A stretch of 64,000 bases of DNA from positions 62,001-126,000 of the forward strand of contig JAQQAR010000093.1 in assembly GCA_028532765.1 (NCBI GenBank), in the 5' to 3' direction. The position numbers and the translations under genes are program-made. Of this stretch, positions 51,095 through 59,575 are shown one piece after another. Source of the stretch: Sphaerochaetaceae bacterium (GTDB lineage Bacteria > Spirochaetota > Spirochaetia > Sphaerochaetales > Sphaerochaetaceae). The notes under the pieces are model-generated. The model saw only the letters and a list, made by a program, of their open reading frames with translations, did no database searches and had not been told where the DNA came from. Each line of letters opens with the position of its first letter. Positions within the stretch are counted from its first letter, which is position 1.

Positions 51095-52821
51095 GCTCGT
51101 TCCTCCTTGTGCATCTGGCTGCAATACATCTCTTTATAACGTGAACAACGATCCATCAGTTCTTGATGGGTACCTGTATCATGTATTCTTCCGTCATCGA
51201 GCATGATGATCCTGTCAGCATCCATTACCGAAGTTACTCGCTGAGCAATGATGATCTTCGTGGTTTCTGGAAGCTCACTGAGCAAGCTCTCCCTTATAGC
51301 GGCATCTGTCTTGGTATCGACAGCACTGGTTGAGTCGTCAAAGATGAGAATCTTTGGATGCTTGAGCAATGCTCTTGCGATACACAACCTCTGCTTCTGC
51401 CCTCCAGAAACATTGGAACCATCTTGTTCAATATAGGTGTCATAACCCTTGGGGAACTGCTGGATGAATCCATCTGCTTGGGCAATACGGCAAGCCCACC
51501 TAAGCTCCTCATCACTCGCATGCTCATTCCCCCAGCGGAGATTTTCTGCAATTGTTCCACTGAAAAGAAGATTCTTCTGCAGTACCATACCGACCTCTTT
51601 CCTGAGAGTCTCCAGCGCATAGTCTCTTACATCCACTCCTCCAACCTTTACTGATCCACTGAAGGTGTCATAGAGGCGCGGGATCAACTGGACGAGGGAA
51701 CTTTTTGCACTACCAGTTGGACCAAGGATACCAATGGTCTGTCCACTTCCGATATCGAGGTTGATATCGTAGAGACATCGCTTTTCCTTGGTCTTGGTAT
51801 AGCTGAAGTCTACATGGGAAAAGGTAATTGACCCATCAGCGACTGAGGTAATGGCATCCTTCTTCTCGGTTAGGTCGCTCTTTTCGGTGAGCACTTCCTC
51901 GATCCGTACTGCTGAGGCTCTGCTTATGGTAATCATGACTACAACCATGGAGAACATCATCAGGCTCATAAGAATCTGGGATGTGTAGGTGATGAAGCTC
52001 ATCAGCTCACCTGCCGTCATCGAGGAGGCGACAATCAAGCGGGCTGCAATATAGCTGATCGAGAGCAGGCTGAGGTACATCATTCCCTGCATCAGGGGAC
52101 TGTTGAAGGCAATGATCTTCTCAGCCTTGCTGAAGTCATCATAGATATCGGAAGAAACCACTTCAAATTTCTTTACTTCATGCGCTTCCCTGACAAACGA
52201 CTTAACCACCCTGATCCCCCTGATATTCTCCTGAACCACGGTATTGAGCCGATCATATGTCTTGAATACCCGGGTGAAAATGGGATAGGCGGCCCTGATC
52301 AGGAAAAAGAGACCGATACCCAGGAGGGGGAGTGCAACAAGGTACACCAAGCTCAGGGTCCTGTTGATGGATACTGCCATGAAGAAGGCAAATACCAGCA
52401 TCCCCGGGCTACGTACTGCGATACGGATAAGCATCTGATAAGCACGCTGTACATTGGTGACATCGGTGGTGAGACGGGTTACCAAACTGCTGGTGGAGAA
52501 CTTGTCGATATTGGCAAATGAGAAATCTTGTGTGTGATGATAGAGCTTTCTACGTACATTCTTCGCAAAGCCCGTAGATGCCTCTGCAGCATAATGACCT
52601 GAGAGTACCCCAAAAAGCAGCGCAATTGATGCACAAAGAAGGAGCAAAAAACCCCATTTGAGGATTTCATTAAAATTTCCTGCATCAATACCGCGGTCTA
52701 TGAGGAATGCCATGAGAAAAGGGATGATGACATCCATGATCACTTCCAAGGTAACAAAGACCATGGTAAGGATGGTAGAGCGTCGATATCCTACTGTTTG
52801 TTTTCGTAGTTCTGTAAACAT
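51091..52821 (-). CDS. ABC exporter half-transporter, subunit 1 (degenerate ATP site)
   Basis: A 576-residue ABC exporter half with six transmembrane helices and a nucleotide-binding domain. Walker A reads GPTGSAKSSL and the signature is VSGGQKQRL. The residue after the Walker B Asp is Asp rather than Glu (ILIFDDSTSAVD), which makes one of the two heterodimer ATP sites non-hydrolytic, as in TM287. Start at ATG 52821 inside the marR 3' end. Drug or lipid export is expected. Confidence 0.92.
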   Translation of the reverse strand: MFTELRKQTVGYRRSTILTMVFVTLEVIMDVIIPFLMAFLIDRGIDAGNFNEILKWGFLLLLCASIALLFGVLSGHYAAEASTGFAKNVRRKLYHHTQDFSFANIDKFSTSSLVTRLTTDVTNVQRAYQMLIRIAVRSPGMLVFAFFMAVSINRTLSLVYLVALPLLGIGLFFLIRAAYPIFTRVFKTYDRLNTVVQENIRGIRVVKSFVREAHEVKKFEVVSSDIYDDFSKAEKIIAFNSPLMQGMMYLSLLSISYIAARLIVASSMTAGELMSFITYTSQILMSLMMFSMVVVMITISRASAVRIEEVLTEKSDLTEKKDAITSVADGSITFSHVDFSYTKTKEKRCLYDINLDIGSGQTIGILGPTGSAKSSLVQLIPRLYDTFSGSVKVGGVDVRDYALETLRKEVGMVLQKNLLFSGTIAENLRWGNEHASDEELRWACRIAQADGFIQQFPKGYDTYIEQDGSNVSGGQKQRLCIARALLKHPKILIFDDSTSAVDTKTDAAIRESLLSELPETTKIIIAQRVTSVMDADRIIMLDDGRIHDTGTHQELMDRCSRYKEMYCSQMHKEERA

Positions 52822-53261
52822 ATTGTTTCCAAATTCCTTCTGATTGTATCTGCGATTGTGAAGAACTGCTGCAGTTGTTCCTCATTGAGGTCTTGCCTCA
52901 TGGCCAGCTCGAACTCTTGTACCAGATGAAAGTGTTCTGCACACTTCTGTTCCGCCAAATCTGTCAAAACAACCCACTTCTGTCGTTTATCTTCTTCCGA
53001 TTCTTCCCGCACGATCAATCCGTCCCTCTCCATTCCCTTGAGAATATTGGTCATGGTTGAACGGCGAATACCCAAATGCTGCTGTAGTTCGCTTTGCAAC
53101 ATTCGCTTTTTCTGATGATGAGCGAAGTATCCTAGAAGATGACTCTGCACAACAGAGCCGCTGGACTCTTCTTCGAGTTTCAGCAGCTTCGTCATACTCC
53201 GATGGAGGAGGTGTGAGAGTGTTTTTATGGTATGTCCAATATGTCGTGGTTCTTCTTTCAA
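52791..53261 (-). CDS. MarR-family transcriptional regulator
   Basis: A 156-residue winged-helix repressor. The HTH (LQQHLGIRRSTMTNILKGMERDGLIVREESEEDKRQKWVVLT) is typical of MarR. It starts with TTG at 53261, about 25 nt downstream of its operator/promoter; no better ATG lies upstream. It is the first gene of an operon with the heterodimeric ABC exporter and very likely represses it until a ligand, probably an exported compound, is bound. Confidence 0.9.
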   Translation of the reverse strand: MKEEPRHIGHTIKTLSHLLHRSMTKLLKLEEESSGSVVQSHLLGYFAHHQKKRMLQSELQQHLGIRRSTMTNILKGMERDGLIVREESEEDKRQKWVVLTDLAEQKCAEHFHLVQEFELAMRQDLNEEQLQQFFTIADTIRRNLETICLQNYENKQ

Positions 53262-53274
53262 TCGCCTGTCTCTT

Positions 53275-53292
53275 TTGTTAGGTTGCTAACAA
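53275..53292. promoter_or_regulatory. MarR operator palindrome
   Basis: TTGTTAG-GTTG-CTAACAA is a perfect 7-bp inverted repeat. It overlaps the end of the -10 box and the transcription start of the marR operon, the expected place for an autorepressor. Confidence 0.7.
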
Positions 53293-53320
53293 TAATACCT
53301 ATCTCCTTTCTGAAAGGCAA
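53292..53320 (-). promoter_or_regulatory. marR operon promoter
   Basis: Minus strand: TTGCCT, 17 nt, TATTAT. Confidence 0.7.
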
Positions 53321-53353
53321 GCAGGTTGGATGAAGAAGTGTGGAGAATAATGA

Positions 53354-53371
53354 GGCCCCCAAACGGGGGCC
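53354..53371 (-). terminator. pgi terminator
   Basis: GGCCCCC, 4-nt loop, GGGGGCC, just after the pgi stop; the following T content is moderate. Confidence 0.65.
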
Positions 53372-53385
53372 GAAAAGGAAACGTA

Positions 53386-54957
53386 CTAGAGAAGGTCTGT
53401 GAAAGCCTTGAGGACCTCATCACCTTCGCATCCATTGAGTACCTTGGTTGCGAGTACCTTGCCCAACTGTACCCCTTCCTGGTCAAAGCTATTAAGATTC
53501 CAGATAAAGCCTTGGAACATTACCTTGTTCTCATAGTGTGCCAACAAGGAGCCGAGGACTACAGGATCAAGCTGTTTTGCAAAGAGCAAGCTACTTGGCC
53601 GGTTTCCACAGAACTGTTTGTTCGGATTTGCATCATCCTTTCCACGGGCGAAGGCAACAATCTGAGCAACGAGATTGGCATTGAGCTTCTCTTGGCTGCT
53701 CGATCCTTCTACCAGGATGTCTTTCTCATATTGAGATGTAGAGAATCCGATGAACTGCAGGGGAACGATATCAGTCCCTTGGTGAAGCAATTGGTAGAAG
53801 GAGTGCTGCCCATTGGTTCCTGGTTCCCCAAAGATAACCGGACCGGTGGGATAGGAGAGCTTTTCTCCATCTCTGTTTACGTGTTTCCCGTTGCTCTCCA
53901 TATCCAGCTGTTGCAGGTGAGCCGGGAAACGACTCAATGCCTGTGAATAGGGCAGAATGGCAGTGCTGGGATAGTGAAGTACATTGCGCAGGTAGACACC
54001 GAGTAGAGCATCAAGAAGTGCAGCATTCTCTGTGATCTTGGGCGAGCGAGCTGTCATGTCACCTTGGTGGGCACCATCGAGGAACATCCTAACCGTTTCA
54101 AAGCCATAAGCAAGGGAGAGAATGACGGCACCCACTGCGCTGGTGGAACTGTACCTTCCTCCGATGTAGTCATCGATGAAGAAGGCATCGAGGACAGAGG
54201 ATGAGGATGCAAGGGGACTGCTCTTGCTGGTCACAGCAACCATATGATCGGAAGGATTGATACCGTTGATACCGCTCTTCTTGATGGCTTCAATGACCAA
54301 ATCCCTGTTGGTCAGGGTTTCAAGCGTTGTCCCGCTCTTGGACACCAGGATGAAGAGTGTACGTTCCAGGTCCAGTTGATCGATTACAGCCTGGGCGTCA
54401 TCGGGGTCGACATTACTGATGAACTGCGCGTCCAATTGCTCAATTCCTTCCCGGGTGCACCAGCCTTTCAATGCCAGATAGATGGCTCTTGGTCCCAGGT
54501 CGCTTCCCCCGATTCCTATCTGCACTACCGTGGTGAATCGTTTTCCTGTTGAACCGACGATTTTCCCACTGCGAACTGCATCGGAAAAGGTCTTGATCCT
54601 GGAAAGCTGCTCTTCGTAGAATGCCCCTTTGTCTTCACCGTCTGCCTCTACCGTTTTTCCTACCTGACCACGGGTGAGATGGTGTAGTACGAGTCTTTTC
54701 TCCCCGGTATTCATGACTTCGCCATCAACGAGTGCTTGGTATTTCTCGGTAAGCTGGAGTTCGTCACTCAGCTGCTGGAGGGCTGAAAGATGGTTCTCGT
54801 CAACGGGCATGGCTGCATAATTATAAACCAATTTTTCGCTGGCATTGACTTGGTAGGATTTGATGCGCTCTGGATGCAGGATTTGTGTCAGGTCACTTGC
54901 CTCCAGGTTCTTCAGCGCTTGGAATGAAGTGCTTGTATCGAGATTCTTGTATGTCAT
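53386..54957 (-). CDS. pgi: Glucose-6-phosphate isomerase
   Basis: A 523-residue phosphoglucose isomerase that interconverts glucose 6-phosphate and fructose 6-phosphate. Family motifs are VQIGIGGSDLGPRAIYLAL, SKSGTTLETLTN, GGRYSSTSAVG and the C-terminal FDQEGVQLGKVLATKVL. It is flanked by terminators on both sides and so is probably transcribed alone. Confidence 0.96.
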   Translation of the reverse strand: MTYKNLDTSTSFQALKNLEASDLTQILHPERIKSYQVNASEKLVYNYAAMPVDENHLSALQQLSDELQLTEKYQALVDGEVMNTGEKRLVLHHLTRGQVGKTVEADGEDKGAFYEEQLSRIKTFSDAVRSGKIVGSTGKRFTTVVQIGIGGSDLGPRAIYLALKGWCTREGIEQLDAQFISNVDPDDAQAVIDQLDLERTLFILVSKSGTTLETLTNRDLVIEAIKKSGINGINPSDHMVAVTSKSSPLASSSSVLDAFFIDDYIGGRYSSTSAVGAVILSLAYGFETVRMFLDGAHQGDMTARSPKITENAALLDALLGVYLRNVLHYPSTAILPYSQALSRFPAHLQQLDMESNGKHVNRDGEKLSYPTGPVIFGEPGTNGQHSFYQLLHQGTDIVPLQFIGFSTSQYEKDILVEGSSSQEKLNANLVAQIVAFARGKDDANPNKQFCGNRPSSLLFAKQLDPVVLGSLLAHYENKVMFQGFIWNLNSFDQEGVQLGKVLATKVLNGCEGDEVLKAFTDLL

Positions 54958-54983
54958 ATCTGTTCGCTCCTTATGGTAGATGA

Positions 54984-55012
54984 ACGCCCCTCCATTGTAT
55001 GCGGAGGGGCGT
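54984..55012 (-). terminator. argR terminator
   Basis: ACGCCCCTCC pairs with GGAGGGGCGT around a 9-nt loop, between argR and pgi. Confidence 0.75.
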
Positions 55013-55029
55013 ATCTGAACAAGGTGTAA

Positions 55030-55500
55030 TTACTCTTCTATGTCGGGGATGCGTGTCTTGAAGCTCTCTTGCAGATCTTCCTTGGTCATTCCCTCTCGGA
55101 GGATGACAAATATGGTGTCATCACCGGCCAAGGTTCCAAGGATCTCAGGGATTGCCAACACGTCCAAGGCAATACCGACCGAATTGGCATGTCCCGGTCT
55201 GGTCTTGATAACGCCGAAGTTTCCTGAAAATTCAATAGACAGGATTCCTCTTCGTACATCTTGGATGTAGCTTTTCTCTGATTCACTGATCAGGTCGTTT
55301 TCCGGCAAGCTGTAGTAGTAGCCGGACCAACCATCGGAAATTTTTCCGACTTTGAGCATCTTCAAGTCGCGGGATAGTGTGGCCTGTGTGACTGTATATC
55401 CCTCGGTTTTCAGCATCTCCAGCAGCGTATCCTGGTTGTCGATCCTATTGTTCTTGATAAGTTCCTTGACGACCGCCAACCGGTTGTGTCGTTCCCTCAT
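55030..55500 (-). CDS. argR: Arginine repressor ArgR/AhrC
   Basis: A 156-residue ArgR. The N-terminal winged helix (TQATLSRDLKMLKVGK) binds DNA. The C-terminal arginine-binding hexamerisation domain carries LGTLAGDDTIFVIL. AGGAGAATCCAAACC precedes the ATG. A weak ARG-box-like sequence (GGAATATTTATGCG, 55521-55534) lies upstream and could mean autorepression. Its clear target in this window is carAB. Confidence 0.94.
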   Translation of the reverse strand: MRERHNRLAVVKELIKNNRIDNQDTLLEMLKTEGYTVTQATLSRDLKMLKVGKISDGWSGYYYSLPENDLISESEKSYIQDVRRGILSIEFSGNFGVIKTRPGHANSVGIALDVLAIPEILGTLAGDDTIFVILREGMTKEDLQESFKTRIPDIEE

Positions 55501-55663
55501 GGTTTGGATTCTCCTGGAATGGAATATTTATGCGTTTTACACGAATAAAGATACAGTACTATTGACTCCTTTGCAAGCTTCATGGCTTCTTTTTGTCGAA
55601 CTCTTGACCGGCGACCTCGCTTATAGCATGCTACACAATAGTATGGAGTAAAGGGAGGATTGT

Positions 55664-56215
55664 ATGATAATTGTCTATATCTTGATTGTATTGGTGCTTC
55701 TGCTTGCCCTCTATGGGATTAGTGTCTATAACCGGTATGTCCGGCTTCGCAACCAGGCTGAAGAGGCAGAATCAGCAATTGATGCTCATCTGAAACAACG
55801 CTATGACTTGGTTCCCAACCTTGTGGAGACGGTTAAGGGGTACGCAAAGCATGAGGAAGAGACCTTTACTAAGGTTATTGAGGCCAGGAATATGGCGATG
55901 AATGCATCAGGGATGGTAGACAAGAATGAGGCAAATAATGCCTTCAGTTCCACCCTTAAATCACTGTTTGCACTCAGTGAGGCATATCCAGATCTGAAGG
56001 CTAACCAAGGCTTCCTGGATCTCCAAGCCCAGTTGCAGAAGATTGAAGAGCAGTTGTTGAGTGCCCGTAAGTATTACAATGCAATTATCAAGCAATTGAA
56101 TACCATCTGCGAGGTATTTCCTTCTTCAATCATCGCCTCGATGGCCCATTTCTCCAAGAAACCCTATCTGGAAATCGAGGAGGAGGCCCGTTCTCGTGTA
56201 GAGGTGAAGTTTTAA
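55664..56215 (+). CDS. lemA: LemA family protein
   Basis: A 183-residue protein with one N-terminal membrane helix (IIVYILIVLVLLLALYGISVYN) and a four-helix LemA domain containing LKQRYDLVPNLVETVKGYAKHEEETF. Function is unknown. It overlaps the DUF2207 gene by 1 nt; lemA-DUF2207 pairs recur in many bacteria (family knowledge). GGGAGGATTGT precedes the ATG. Confidence 0.92.
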   Translation: MIIVYILIVLVLLLALYGISVYNRYVRLRNQAEEAESAIDAHLKQRYDLVPNLVETVKGYAKHEEETFTKVIEARNMAMNASGMVDKNEANNAFSSTLKSLFALSEAYPDLKANQGFLDLQAQLQKIEEQLLSARKYYNAIIKQLNTICEVFPSSIIASMAHFSKKPYLEIEEEARSRVEVKF

Positions 56216-58077
56216 TGGCAAAGAAAACACTCCTGATACTTTTTGTTCTTGTTCTAAGTCTTACCGCGTTGTCTGCACAGGACTATCAATTTGATTCGTA
56301 TGCATTGGAAGTTGATGTGAGGTTGGACAATAGTTATGCAATGCAGGAACACATTGTTGTCGATTTCTCATCTCCCAGACATGGCATCTTCAGGGAAATT
56401 CCGGTTCTCTTTGGCCGACAGAGAGTCAAGCTTACCAATCTGGAAGCAAACGTGCCGATCATCAAGGATTCGGTATCCTCTGGATATGCCACATTCCGCC
56501 TCGGCTCTGAGGACAGGACAGTCACAGGTATTCAGGAGTACCAGATCAGGTATGACTACGCCATCGGCGATGACAGAAACGATGAATATGATGAGTTCTA
56601 CTACAATATTGTAGGAGTAGGGTGGCAAGCTCCCATTGAGCATGTCTCTTTTACGGTGAACTTTCCCAAGCCTATTGATCCTTCCATGGTATTCCTCACC
56701 GGAGGGGTATATGGCACCACTGCACAGCGTGGGAGCTTCGTGGTCAGTGCTGATGGAAAGACCATAACAGGGGAGGCTGAGGACCTGTACCCAGGAGAAG
56801 CACTTACCCTGCGTGTGCAAATGGAGGAAGGGTACTATTCCGATGTACGCCCTTTTATTGATTTCACCATTCCCGCCTCAATCATTGCACTGCTGGTCTC
56901 CCTTGCTGCCTCCGTGCATGCCACGCTTCTCTTCCGCCGCTATGGCAAAGAGGAGCTCTTTATCCCGGTGGTTCGTTTCGACCCTCCCGAGGATCTCTCG
57001 CCCATGCAAGTGGGCTACTTGGCTGATGGGGTTGTGGATAACAAAGATCTTACCAGTATGATTTTCTATTGGGCTGACCAAGGTTGCCTGACCATCAGCG
57101 AACTCGGCAAGAAGGAGTTCACCTTCACCAAGATCAAGGAACCTGATACCATCAAGGCTCACGAGAAACACCTATTCTCTGCTTTGTTTGCCTGTGGTGA
57201 TGGTACAGAAGTAACGCTCAAGCAGTTGGAGAAGAGCTCATTCAGTAAAGATCTTGAGAAGGCAAAGACTGAAGTACGTGCCTATTTCAAGGGAGAGCGG
57301 GAACTCAAGGATGGCAAGGCTGAAAGAAAGCGTATTGCAGCCATGCTTTATGGCGCTCTTTCCGTGGTGTTGATAGCAATTTCCTCTACCATTTCCTATA
57401 TTGGTGCTGAAACGGTGGTGTTCTTGGTTGTTGGGTTCTTCAGCCTTGGCACGTTTGCTTTGGTTGCCAGTCGACTGGATGCCATCTGGGAGACTTCTTC
57501 CGCTTTCAAGAAGGGATTCAAGTTTTTCCTCTTGGGTGTTTCGGCACTCTTCCTCTTCACTTTCGCCTTTCTATTCATGAACCCAGTATTCGGACATGGA
57601 ACAATTTACTCGCTTGTCATGGCGTTTTTCCTCGTGGCCTTTCCTGGGTATCTTGGCTTCCTTGCCATTGTAACGGGAAAACGTAGTGCATATGCACAGA
57701 AGAAGCTTGAGGAGATTGTGGGATATCGAGAATTCATCAGCAAGGTGGAAATGGACAAGCTGAAAATGATGATCGACAGTGATCCTTCACTGTTCTACCA
57801 CGTACTCAGCTATGCCGTCGTACTTGGGCTGGAAGATGTCTGGGCAAAGAAGTTCGCGAAAATTGCGCTTGCAGAACCCCAGTGGTATGTTGGGAACCGA
57901 CCGATCAGAAATGCATTGTTCTATAGTGCGCTGAGCCATAGGATGCATACCAGCGTTATGGAAAAAGCAGTATATGCCCAGGCAAAGAGTGGCTCCAGGT
58001 CCCCTGTACGATCCTCATTTGGATCGGGTGGATTCTCCGGTGGAGGTTTTGGCGGCGGAGGCGGTGGGGCATGGTAA
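56215..58077 (+). CDS. DUF2207 membrane protein
   Basis: A 620-residue protein with an N-terminal signal peptide (cleavage likely after LSAQ) and an extracytoplasmic beta-rich DUF2207 domain. Membrane segments follow near 222-240 and in the 380-490 region. The C-terminus is a cytoplasmic tail ending in a Gly-rich stretch (FSGGGFGGGGGGAW). Typical partner of LemA; function unknown. Confidence 0.9.
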   Translation: MAKKTLLILFVLVLSLTALSAQDYQFDSYALEVDVRLDNSYAMQEHIVVDFSSPRHGIFREIPVLFGRQRVKLTNLEANVPIIKDSVSSGYATFRLGSEDRTVTGIQEYQIRYDYAIGDDRNDEYDEFYYNIVGVGWQAPIEHVSFTVNFPKPIDPSMVFLTGGVYGTTAQRGSFVVSADGKTITGEAEDLYPGEALTLRVQMEEGYYSDVRPFIDFTIPASIIALLVSLAASVHATLLFRRYGKEELFIPVVRFDPPEDLSPMQVGYLADGVVDNKDLTSMIFYWADQGCLTISELGKKEFTFTKIKEPDTIKAHEKHLFSALFACGDGTEVTLKQLEKSSFSKDLEKAKTEVRAYFKGERELKDGKAERKRIAAMLYGALSVVLIAISSTISYIGAETVVFLVVGFFSLGTFALVASRLDAIWETSSAFKKGFKFFLLGVSALFLFTFAFLFMNPVFGHGTIYSLVMAFFLVAFPGYLGFLAIVTGKRSAYAQKKLEEIVGYREFISKVEMDKLKMMIDSDPSLFYHVLSYAVVLGLEDVWAKKFAKIALAEPQWYVGNRPIRNALFYSALSHRMHTSVMEKAVYAQAKSGSRSPVRSSFGSGGFSGGGFGGGGGGAW

Positions 58078-58304
58078 TCCCCCAGGAAATACAAAAGGGT
58101 TGGTATCGGCATTTCAAGGGTGGGCTGTACCAGGTGGTGGATACGGTCATAGAAAGTGAATCGCTTACCACCATGGTGCTCTACCGCCCTAAGGATAGCG
58201 ATTACTTGTGGGTTCGTCCCTACCAGATGTTTATCTCTGATATTACACGTGAAGGAAAAACTTATAAACGATTCACGTTTATCGGCGAGAACCTGCCAGA
58301 CTGA
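58071..58304 (+). CDS. DUF1653 protein
   Basis: A 77-residue protein matching DUF1653: GWYRHFKGGLYQVVDTVIES, VLYRPKDSDYLWVRPYQMF, YKRFTFIGEN. Function unknown. Its ATG overlaps the DUF2207 stop region, so it is co-translated. Confidence 0.86.
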   Translation: MVIPQEIQKGWYRHFKGGLYQVVDTVIESESLTTMVLYRPKDSDYLWVRPYQMFISDITREGKTYKRFTFIGENLPD

Positions 58305-58330
58305 AAAAACGGAGCCATCTTGGCTCCGTT
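58304..58330 (-). terminator. Terminator of the RRM gene
   Basis: Minus strand: ACGGAGCC, 5-nt loop, GGCTCCGT, then TTTTTT. It also faces the DUF1653 gene from the other side. Confidence 0.88.
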
Positions 58331-58356
58331 CCCGTTACTGAATCATGGTGGTTGGT

Positions 58357-58635
58357 TTAGTGGCGATAACTGCCGTGTGCCGGTCTGGGTTTTGCGATTG
58401 CTTCATTCACACGAAGGTTTCGCCCACCGAAATCCTTGCCATCCAGCTCGGAAATCGCAGCATCGGCAGATGCATCCTCTTCCATTTCCACGAAGGCGAA
58501 CCCTTTGGGGCGTCGGGTTTCGCGGTCAATGATGATATTGGCACTGAGTACAGTACCGTACTGTGCGAACAGGTCCCGAAGTTCTTCTTCGGTTGTCCGG
58601 TAACTCATGTTTCCGACATAAATTTTCTTTGCCAT
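58357..58635 (-). CDS. RNA-binding protein with a single RRM domain
   Basis: A 92-residue protein consisting of one RRM: RNP2 is KIYVGNMSY and RNP1 is KGFAFVEM, with a short basic tail (AKPRPAHGSYRH). Similar small RRM proteins in cyanobacteria are cold-induced. AAGGATGCTTTGA precedes the ATG. It has a ~150-nt untranslated leader from a TTGACA promoter, which could carry post-transcriptional control. Confidence 0.93.
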   Translation of the reverse strand: MAKKIYVGNMSYRTTEEELRDLFAQYGTVLSANIIIDRETRRPKGFAFVEMEEDASADAAISELDGKDFGGRNLRVNEAIAKPRPAHGSYRH

Positions 58636-58784
58636 TCAAAGCATCCTTCACAGGCAGCGCCTGTCATTCAATATTGCTTCATGTGGCGCAGTCTTTAACT
58701 CTTACCTGTCTGCGGGAGCGATTCAGTAACGCACGCGTGCGAACATTAGGAATTACGTATCAGCTGCAACACAAAAACGAAAGC
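58636..58784 (-). promoter_or_regulatory. Long structured leader of the RRM gene
   Basis: The leader contains the palindromes CGCACGCGTGCG (near 58731-58742) and ACAGGC-GCT-GCCTGT just before the SD (near 58650-58664). Both could form hairpins. It resembles cold-shock-type leaders in length. Confidence 0.45.
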
Positions 58785-58790
58785 AATCAA

Positions 58791-58819
58791 ACGGTATCAC
58801 GGCCCATTTTGGCTGTCAA
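58791..58819 (-). promoter_or_regulatory. RRM gene promoter
   Basis: Minus strand: TTGACA (consensus), 17 nt, TACCGT. Predicted start near 58784. Confidence 0.6.
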
Positions 58820-58894
58820 TTATCACACTCACCCAAAAGCGTGAATTGCCCTATGTCAGCCGGTGGGTTCTTGCATTTATTGAACATTCTTAGC

Positions 58895-59575
58895 ATGATG
58901 TCGGTTATGAATAGCAATATACTTGGGTTGGCATTGTCATTTCCCTTTTTAGCGCTCGTCATCTTGGTAGGGATCCTCTTGAGGCGGTATGCTTCTCTCT
59001 CCAGTGAGGCGATGCGAAAGTTTGTGCATATTGGTGTTTCGAATTGGTGGTTCATTGAAGTGAATTTTTTCACTTCAATTTCCTATGCCCTCATCGGCCC
59101 AATTCTCTTCATTATCCTTAACAGCTTGTTTACCTTCCTGGATTGGGGTAAAGCCCTTGGAATGGATGACAAGAAACGAAATTATGGGCTGATTTACTTC
59201 CCCATCACCCTCCTGATCTTGGTTGTGTTGCAATATCAGGGAGTTGTTTCCAGCTTGGCTTGTAGCATTGCTGTGTTCGTCATGGGTTATGGTGATGGAT
59301 TGGCTGCCCTGGTGGGTACCAAATGGGGAAAGAAAAAGTTACCGGTCCCCGGTATGGTCAAGAGCTGGGCAGGTACGATAACCATGGCTTCTGTAAGTAC
59401 CTTGGTTGCTCTCATTGGATTGGGCTTTTTCTCTGCTCTCTCTTTTTCCGCTGTCCTTGGAATCTCTCTGCTGATCGGGCTTTCTGCTGCGGTGATGGAG
59501 GCAGTAACTCCTCTTGGTCTGGATAATATCACCGTACCATTTGTGGTAGTGCTCCTTCTTGGAGTGTTCTTATGA
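58895..59575 (+). CDS. Phytol-kinase/dolichol-kinase-like CTP-dependent kinase (VTE5/SEC59 family)
   Basis: A ~226-residue polytopic membrane protein of the SEC59/VTE5/DGK1 family. Signatures are RKFVHIGVSNWW, the nucleotide region GYGDGLAALVGTKWGKKKLPVPG, KSWAGTITM and MEAVTPLGLDN. Family members phosphorylate isoprenoid alcohols with CTP. Starts at 58841, 58895/58898 and 58907 are possible; none has an SD. Its stop overlaps the DUF92 gene start (ATGA). Confidence 0.82.
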   Translation: MMSVMNSNILGLALSFPFLALVILVGILLRRYASLSSEAMRKFVHIGVSNWWFIEVNFFTSISYALIGPILFIILNSLFTFLDWGKALGMDDKKRNYGLIYFPITLLILVVLQYQGVVSSLACSIAVFVMGYGDGLAALVGTKWGKKKLPVPGMVKSWAGTITMASVSTLVALIGLGFFSALSFSAVLGISLLIGLSAAVMEAVTPLGLDNITVPFVVVLLLGVFL

